DNA of 24,630 nucleotides, from positions 1,982,897-2,007,526 of the forward strand of contig BFEA01000095.1 in the NCBI GenBank assembly GCA_003427395.1. Reading direction: 5' to 3'. Under the pieces are notes generated by a model. It saw nothing but the letters and a program-made list of their open reading frames with translations, did no database searches and had not been told where the DNA came from. Each line of letters opens with the position of its first letter. Position 1 is the first letter of the stretch. This stretch comes from Chara braunii (Eukaryota > Streptophyta > Charophyceae > Charales > Characeae). Position numbers and translations under genes: made by a program. This document shows positions 18,896 through 24,630 of the stretch, one piece after another.

Positions 18896-20590
18896 TCAGT
18901 AACTAGCAGGGAGAGGAAAGCGAAGGCGGTACATGGGGGCGTGTTGAGGGGGTGGGTCAGTCGGGAGTGCGGGTAGGAAGCTTTCCATTTCCGCGACTAT
19001 CACCGAAAGCTCCTGATATCGGATGATCCGATGGAAGCGAGGGAAGCGGGTACCACTATTGGGGAGAGACGCGAGATAGTCAGGGTAGAGGGTTGCGAAG
19101 GTGCGGAGGAGGGCCGTCCGGAATCGATCATGGTTTTCGCACGCGGGGATAGTCCCCGTGATCATGCAATAAACCTCGATCATGTTGTAGCCTCGCCACG
19201 CGACACTGAAAAGAAGGACATGGAGGCAAAAGACAGCGGTGGCACACCGAGTAGAAGGGTGCGGATGTACCATGACAGCGAGGCGGGTAGCGTAGAAGTG
19301 ACAGAAGGNGTCAGTTGGGAAGGGGNTGTGGGGGNAAGAGACCGGGATGGTAATCTGGCGGAGGGTGAGGTAATCAAGCCGATGCCCAGCATCGACACGT
19401 GTTCGAACTGGGGGACGAAGGGATTGGGAGGGGGGTCGGCTCCGTCGTCTCCGATTCTTCCTCGCTATACTCACTGTAGCTTCCTTCTTCCTCCGAGGTT
19501 TCTTCTTTGCTTCCGTCCTCCATTTCCGCTTCCTCCACCACCGCTCTTTCTTCCACCGCTGTTCGAGGCTGAAAGAAAAGGACGACGATGATCCCCCGGG
19601 GGTTAGATAATCCGCACGCGATGGGTAGCTGCCACCTCCCGTTCGATCCTCTAAGCAGGCTGACCACTGCAAATACGACGTTAATCTTCGCGAAACAACG
19701 TGCGGCACTGGGCTCTTGTCGCACTGCGATTCGACATCGAGGGGGAGGTCGTCGACCAGCTGCGCAAAGGGGATCATGAGCTCCCACACGATCGTCAGCC
19801 GATGGCCTGGCTCTACCGCTCCGAAGACGAATCCGAGGAAATCTCCTTCCACCTCTGTTCTCTAGGCCTGGATGATTAGCAGCTCCACACTCTCCCTCGC
19901 GGCACGATGCTCACTGTCCCATGTCAACATCAGCTCCACTTCGACCAGGCACAGCGAAAGAGTGAGGTATTGCTCACACCAGATTTTCCTGTGTCTCGGC
20001 TCGATGAGGGGAACGACGAGTGGCTGGATACAGAAAGAAAGACGGGGATGGAGAGAAGACTGTCAGAAAGTGGGGAAGAGAGAGGGGAGGGCAAAGGTTG
20101 AGAACTGGGGCCGGTTCATTGAGGGTGCAGAAAGGGGACAAGCTCTGGGAGCACCACCGCCGGCTCGCGTCGGGACGTGCTGAGCCCGCCGATGTCGACG
20201 CTGTTGGTGACGACGAGGTTGTCGTTGTGCCACGCAAGCCACCAACTCCACATCTATGCTAACTGTTCACCCCACTCCCTTAGCGATTTCCGGATTGCCG
20301 TATGCCTTATAGGATCCAGCGCGTTGATGTCCCCGCTGAAGACGACGATGGTAGACACGTGGATAACCCCTCGCACCGAAAGTCGTCGATAAGTCGATGC
20401 CTCGGCCAACACGAGTGTCCGGCTATGTGCCGCAAAACGGAACTCTCTTGCCGCATACACCCAATGGTGCTGAAGAACTGCGCAAATCAAAGAAAATCCG
20501 GACTGATCCATGGATGATGGACTTGTCTGATTGTCGAAATATCACCGCGTGGTGCCAGCATGTGCTCGCCAAGAACCTGCTCGGTGGAAA
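18896..20590 (-). pseudogene. Broken reading-frame region of unknown function downstream of integrase
   Basis: After the integrase C-terminal module, protein-like sequence continues on the minus strand for about 1.7 kb but switches frame repeatedly. Pieces include a frame at 20254-20511 (TIVVFSGDINALDP), a 45-codon frame at 20116-20253 starting MWSWWLAWHNDN, and a 318-codon open stretch at 18896-19852 containing FAQLVDDLPLDVESQC and, near its end, a hydrophobic Cys-containing segment. In the middle of that stretch another frame (19374-19787) looks more natural: it is acidic, with many Glu and Ser. The 318-codon frame may therefore be a chance fusion across two frameshifts. N bases at 19309-19335 add uncertainty. 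It could be a pol extension, an extra retroelement ORF or a captured host gene. I do not recognise it. Confidence 0.45.
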
Positions 20591-20593
20591 AAC

Positions 20594-21380
20594 TCATGGC
20601 AATGGCGGCGGGGACGGAGTATCGGCAGGGGAGCGAGACAAAGAAGGAGAGGGTGATAAGTAGTCGTCGTCCTCTTTTGTGCTAGAGGAGGGGGCGGATG
20701 AAGGTGGAGATGGAGAGGAAGGGAGAGGCCGCAGATAGGACACGTGGCAAGTGATCGGGCGGCCAGATTGGTTGTCGGAGACCTCAGGCACGAGCTGCAC
20801 CGTGTTCACTCCGTTCGCATTGAGCTCGACTACGTGAAATGGCCCGAAGAATCATGGTGCGAGCTTACCCTGGCGAGCGAATTTCCTCACCTACACGATG
20901 TCCCCTAACTTATACAGGGGCCGTGGTCCCGCATTCCCATTTCGGGCCTCGTAACTGCGAACCTGTCGGCCGTGGCCCAACTCGGTCATTTTCTAGCGTT
21001 TTCGGGCTAATCTGAGAAGGGACCGCGCCATCAGCTCTAGGTCTCGCTAGGCCTTGTCTCCAACCATGGCCCTTGTGGGTCGTCGGTTCAATGAAGATTC
21101 ATCTGGGAGGCTCGGTATTGAAACACAAGCCACACTATTGGTATGTAATTGAAAGGGGCTCAGGCCCGTCGATTCGTGAGGCGTCCCCTGATGGACCGCT
21201 AGGCTGTGATCCACTATATCGGGCCAGGGTCTCAGATCCCTCCCGCGCCATGATGTTTCGTCGCAGTGCAGTCTTAATCACTCTATTTGCGTTCTCTACC
21301 AGCCCGTTAGATTGTGACATGTGGGGTGCAGTATTGCGTATGACGACGCCGTGTATGACCAGATTCCTCAAAACTTCCCC
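20594..21380 (-). pseudogene. Element B: integrase core end, linker and GPY/F module
   Basis: Directly after the TGA at 21381, the same frame resumes with LRNLVIHGVVIRN, then MSQSNGLVENANR. The Glu at 21294-21296 is the last of the catalytic triad, 35 residues after the second Asp. The frame stops at 21135. A shifted frame then carries YKLGDIV, a TAG at 20891, and after a TGA at 20852 FFGPFHVVEL, the GPY/F module of Ty3/gypsy integrases. It ends in a Ser/Pro-rich acidic tail (STKEDDDYLS) at about 20594. Confidence 0.85.
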
Positions 21381-22469
21381 TCAAAATTTTACCCCATTAT
21401 CGGTCAGGATCTCCTCCATGTCCTGATGCATTCCTAAAAAACGGTTGACGTATCGCGCGATTTCAGCCGCCTGTCGCGTATGACACGGATATGCCTCGAT
21501 CCATTTCGAGAAGTGGTCTACGAATACCGGTAGGATGGAATACTCACAGCTATTAGGTCCAGAGGGTATTACAATATCGGTAGTATCCATACTAACCCTC
21601 TGAAAGGGTCGTTCAACTACCATCGGCACTATCGACCTTGGTGGTTGAATCGGCGCCTTGTCGGCAGTGCAGACCTGACAATGCTGGACGATGAATTTAA
21701 CATCGTCGCGAATGTTGGACCAATACCACTCATTTTTGTCAATTGCCGCCTCCGTAATTCGGACGGTAAAATGGGCTGCAGTTTCCTCATGCGCCGTCTT
21801 AACCCAGTCATACCTCATCAACGGGTGCGGCATTATCATCCAAATCCCGCTACCATCCGTCTTCCGTTTCTCTAACCGACCCTCGTTCCAGCGATAGTCC
21901 CGAGCCCTTTCATTAGCCCTCCTCCGGTCCTCCTTAGTGAAGTCCTGGAGGGGGTTACCTACCAAGGTGGCAATTAAAGCAATATCCGTCCATACCTCAG
22001 CCTTTCTAAATTTTTGGGTCTTTTCTAACCCTTCTGACGTGGCGTCAAGAAATCGATCCCCAGTCGGGATCTTATCGACTCGACACAAGGGGCACAACCA
22101 AGGCTTGTTGCCATTTCGATACTGAATGCAGGAGCCATGGGCATGCGCAACACACTGCCGACAATCTACCCACTCGACATATCCTTCCCCGATAGGGTGC
22201 ATAGGGACGGAATAAACGCGTGAAATCGCTTCGCAAAAATAGCAAAATTTGTCGGGAAGAGAGAGAAGAGATGAAGGTGAGAGGGGAGAAAGAGGTGTTG
22301 TAGGATTACCTCCGTCCCCTATTGCCACTTGTCTGCTTCTTGCCACGTGGAAGGACTGCCACTTGTCCGTACTTGGGTCCGTTCGTCGACGTTCCCGTGC
22401 TTCTCCGTCTTTCCAAGGAATGATTTCTTCGCCTTTAGGTACCTTAGCTGGTCGATGCAGACGCGTCAA
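21381..22469 (-). CDS. Element B: PHD-like finger plus integrase zinc finger and catalytic core (open fragment)
   Basis: A 362-codon open stretch. Residues 1-9 end RNase H. Residues 76-129 form C-x2-C-x23-C-x2-C-x4-H-x2-C-x11-C-x2-C, with Trp124 two residues before the last Cys pair: a C4HC3, PHD-type zinc finger (22083-22244). Residues about 156-194 are a charged helical segment also kept in element A. His227, His233, Cys264 and Cys267 form the HHCC finger of integrase. Asp295 and Asp356 (LTDNG) are the first two catalytic residues, and the Glu follows beyond the TGA at 21381. Integrase would insert element cDNA into chromosomes; the PHD-like finger could steer it to marked histones (inference). 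The first Met is internal, not a real start. Confidence 0.85.
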   Translation of the reverse strand: MTRLHRPAKVPKGEEIIPWKDGEARERRRTDPSTDKWQSFHVARSRQVAIGDGGNPTTPLSPLSPSSLLSLPDKFCYFCEAISRVYSVPMHPIGEGYVEWVDCRQCVAHAHGSCIQYRNGNKPWLCPLCRVDKIPTGDRFLDATSEGLEKTQKFRKAEVWTDIALIATLVGNPLQDFTKEDRRRANERARDYRWNEGRLEKRKTDGSGIWMIMPHPLMRYDWVKTAHEETAAHFTVRITEAAIDKNEWYWSNIRDDVKFIVQHCQVCTADKAPIQPPRSIVPMVVERPFQRVSMDTTDIVIPSGPNSCEYSILPVFVDHFSKWIEAYPCHTRQAAEIARYVNRFLGMHQDMEEILTDNGVKF

Positions 22470-23252
22470 CTCGTCGATGTTCCCGTGCTTCTCCGTCTTT
22501 CGATGGACGATATCGAAATCGTACTCCTGCAGGCGTACCGCCCATCACCCAATCATAACGGTGTAGTTAGTGAGCCTCTTCAGAGCCAGCAGCAGCTCGT
22601 GGTCAGTCACTAGAAGAAACATTTGTCCGTAAAGATACGGATGGAAGTGCTGGATTCCCCAGACCACGGCGTAACATTCGCCTTGCGGGGCCGAATCGTT
22701 CCTCCGCTCGTCTGGCACCGTGCGCGAGGCGTATTCGATGACGTGTTCTCGACCGTCGTTCCCCTTTTGCACAAGAATGGCAGAAATTGCCTCCGGGTGC
22801 CAGTCGGTAATGAGAATAAACTGCTTCGTAGGGTCCGGCCGGATCAAAATAGGTGTTGTGACCAGGGCGTCCTTGAGGGTGGCAAAAGCCTGCTCGTGCT
22901 CGGCGTCCCAACTGAGAGGCCGGTCCTTCCGCAGCAAGTTCGCTAGAAGTCTTGCTATCGCAGCAAAGCCCTTGATGAAACGACGATAGTACGACACCAG
23001 TCCCAAAAAGGCTCGAACCTGCGTCATTGATGTGGGAATGGGGGCATCCTTCATCGCCGCGACCTTTCTCGAATCTGGCTGCAGTCCTCCCCGTGTCACC
23101 ACGTAGCCCAAGAACGAGATCTCTGATAGGAAAAACTCACTTTTCTCGAGTTTTTCGACCGCCAAAAAAATATCGTAGCCATCATTTGGGCATCCTCTTC
23201 TCGAATGGCTACGTGTTCTTCTGGGGTTACTCCATCGCGAATGTCTTGTCAT
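22470..23252 (-). pseudogene. Element B: reverse-transcriptase thumb and RNase H
   Basis: The frame reads SEFFLSEISFLGYVV, then RAFLGLVSYYRRF of the connection. RNase H follows, with ITDWHPEAISAILVQ, GREHVIEYAS, GECYAVVWGIQHF and LVTDH. A TGA at 22545 interrupts the tail; the same frame then continues WAVRLQEYDFDI and HGNIDELTRL into the PHD-like region. Upstream of SEFF the fingers, palm and YMDD box are absent. The sequence just before (about 23160-23340) instead reads, in other frames, like the protease-to-polymerase linker (PEEHVAIREEDAQ). A deletion of most of the polymerase is the simplest explanation. Confidence 0.88.
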
Positions 23253-23414
23253 GGCACCGATTTGGTCACGATTTTAATTCCGAGTCCAGTTTCTGGGTGC
23301 CCAGGGGGTTCCAAAGAATTGGCCTCCGCCCCTAAGCGTAGCAATCGTAGCTCTTTTGCAGGTGGCAAAAGAGATCGCGGGAGGCTCGTGATGTCGCAGA
23401 AGTGTCTCTTGTCG

Positions 23415-23830
23415 TTATATCACGCAAGGGTAACAGATGCGCTGTCGCGCCAGCTCCATAATTACCACATCATCCTCGTCACTGTTGTCCGCATCTCTTG
23501 ATGATTGCTCATCATCCGCGCAGTTTTCCCAGGTGATCACTCGGAGAGTCCCCGCCATTACCTGAGAAACTTGAGAGGTTACATTAACAGAAGTACGAAG
23601 GGTCAAGCTCATAGGTATGGCGTAGGGTTTTCCTCCTGTATTTCGGAGGATAATCGATTGTCTTTCGAAGTCCAAGTGAGCTCGCAGAGCCATAAGAGCA
23701 GGTAAACCCAAAAGAACATCATAAGTGCTGACATCTAACACTACGACATCTCCTAACGTCTAAAACAACGCTCGGACGGGGACATCTACCGCAAGTTTGG
23801 GAAGAAGAGAGAGAAAATGTGGGAGTACCT
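23415..23830 (-). pseudogene. Element B: C-terminal part of aspartic protease
   Basis: YDVLLGLPAL, preceded by VVVLDVST, matches the corresponding protease end in element A (YDVLLGIPW). An in-frame TAG at 23760-23762 splits it from upstream sequence (LAVDVPVRALF). The catalytic DSG motif is not visible; similarity fades near 23820, so the element is probably truncated here. An acidic stretch (SDEDDVV) follows the protease, as in element A. Confidence 0.75.
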
Positions 23831-23978
23831 GCTCCAAGGTCAGCCCAACAATGCATTCGAGCACGACTACATATATCATAAAGCGATGGCACAGGAAGCA
23901 TATGGTAGTTACCACAAGGTGCAGGTGGGGGCGTTTGCGTTATCTCTGGCGTAGTGCGAAGATCTCAAGCAGTGTCGT

Positions 23979-23997
23979 CCCCGTACGTCGTACGGGG
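23979..23997. other. Perfect 19-base palindromic hairpin
   Basis: CCCCGTACG-T-CGTACGGGG pairs over 9 bases around one central base. A further CCGTACGG follows within about 10 bases, so alternative folds are possible. It lies outside the coding part of element B. Confidence 0.75.
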
Positions 23998-24077
23998 GAT
24001 CTCCGTACGGCCCGTGTGTACAGACAGACAACGGCCATACAGCTATGTGAGACCCGCGGCCTAGGTCGCGGACATTT

Positions 24078-24116
24078 CGGCCGCTGCGGCCGAGATTCTC
24101 GGCCGCGGCCGCGGCC
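24078..24116. other. GC-rich CGGCCG palindrome cluster
   Basis: GCGGCCGAGA and TCTCGGCCGC form a 10-bp stem with a one-base loop. Overlapping it at 24101-24116, GGCCGCGGCCGCGGCC is a perfect 16-base palindrome. The cluster sits between the element B remnant and an abruptly AT-rich tail. Confidence 0.75.
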
Positions 24117-24201
24117 TATGAGGCCCAGTCCACGGCCTGTTTTTTTAATTATTTTTTTTTACCCCTAAAAATATGCAAATATAAATATATATATATATAT
24201 G

Positions 24202-24232
24202 GGGGTGTAGGGCGTCAAAACCCCTACACCCC
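24202..24232. other. 11-bp perfect hairpin between AT and T runs
   Basis: GGGGTGTAGGG and CCCTACACCCC flank a 9-base loop. It is preceded by an (AT)n run (about 24184-24200) and followed by a T homopolymer. It may be the remnant of terminal inverted repeats. The rest of 24130-24480 is AT-rich with no gene. Confidence 0.75.
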
Positions 24233-24487
24233 TATTTTTTTTTTTTTGGAATCCGACTTTGTTTAGGAGTTTAAAAAAATCAAAAACTAAAATCGATTTA
24301 AACAAAATTAAAAAATATATATATAAAGAAAAGCAAGAATTTTTTTTTGCCATTTTTTATCATGAGATATATGGTCCTCGAGTCGACCTGCATTTTTTAA
24401 TTTAATGAATCTGTTTTTTTGCAGGGAAATGAGGTGTTCAAAAATAAAAAGCAGATGCAAAATTTCAAAACAAATAAACAAAAAAAA

Positions 24488-24489
24488 GA

Positions 24490-24538
<49 letters not shown>

Positions 24539-24539
24539 G

Positions 24540-24630
<91 letters not shown>
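24488..24630. repeat. Compound microsatellite (ATTG)n-(GT)n-(GA)n at right window edge
   Basis: A tetranucleotide ATTG array (about 24488-24537) passes into (TG)n (24542-24570) and then (GA)n (24571 to the last base). The GA unit equals that at the left edge. Confidence 0.97.

Larger units (their letters stand above)
18896..23900 (-). mobile_element. Ty3/gypsy LTR retrotransposon B, degenerate
   Basis: Minus-strand order from the right: protease end, a short linker, reverse-transcriptase thumb, RNase H, PHD-like finger, integrase zinc finger and DD35E core, GPY/F module, then a broken reading-frame region of unknown origin. Nearly all of it (23741 to 21135) keeps one frame, interrupted by stops. 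The catalytic core of reverse transcriptase and all of gag are missing. No LTR was identified on either side, so both borders are approximate. It shares short identical blocks with element A (SEFFLSEISFLGY, GREHVIEYAS, VVWGIQHF), but elsewhere differs enough to be a separate lineage. Confidence 0.88.

Noticed and set aside
18896-19852. Intact 318-codon gene
   Set aside because: The middle of the frame is Arg/Lys-rich and less natural than the acidic alternative frame, N bases fall within it, and it lies in retroelement debris; treated as a broken region.

Overview
Eukaryotic, transposon-rich DNA, most likely from the green-plant lineage (land plant or charophyte alga). The evidence is a Ty3/gypsy primer site matching plant initiator tRNA-Met, tRNA-headed SINEs, a U6 snRNA relative, and an AT-rich scrap resembling the start of mitochondrial nad7. 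There are no bacterial operons and I see no intact host gene. Nearly every long reading frame is retroelement debris or low-complexity sequence. Scattered N bases (near 3344-3413, 6697, 11906, 19309-19335) and (GA)n arrays at both ends suggest a draft contig that stops in microsatellites.

Left part (about 277-6300, minus strand): Ty3/gypsy element A, read right to left. It has a partial 5' LTR with a TATA box, a primer-binding site, gag, a CCHC knuckle, protease, reverse transcriptase, RNase H and a PHD-like zinc finger, and is cut off just before integrase. It is dead: two frameshifts and at least six in-frame stops.

Middle (about 6300-18900): non-coding mosaic. It holds a hairpin-rich stretch (7082-7217), a five-copy satellite of about 124 bp (8147-8800), a seven-copy array of hairpins with an invariant loop and covarying stems (9003-9622), the nad7 scrap (11356-11436), a U6 snRNA-like sequence behind a tRNA-like Pol III promoter (12664-12918), a tRNA-derived SINE (about 14695-14891), a foldback MITE-like element (15598-15788), a 90-bp direct repeat (15801-15946) and a 213-222 bp tandem repeat (16305-16800).

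Right part (about 18900-23900, minus strand): element B, a diverged relative of A. It keeps protease, RNase H, PHD-like finger, the integrase zinc finger, the DD35E core and a GPY/F module, but has lost the reverse-transcriptase core. A broken reading-frame region of unknown origin lies downstream of its integrase. The end of the window holds GC-rich palindromes, a hairpin and microsatellites.

Most notable: (1) a PHD-like C4HC3 finger between RNase H and integrase, kept in two diverged elements; (2) the covarying hairpin array; (3) the tRNA-like/U6 chimera.
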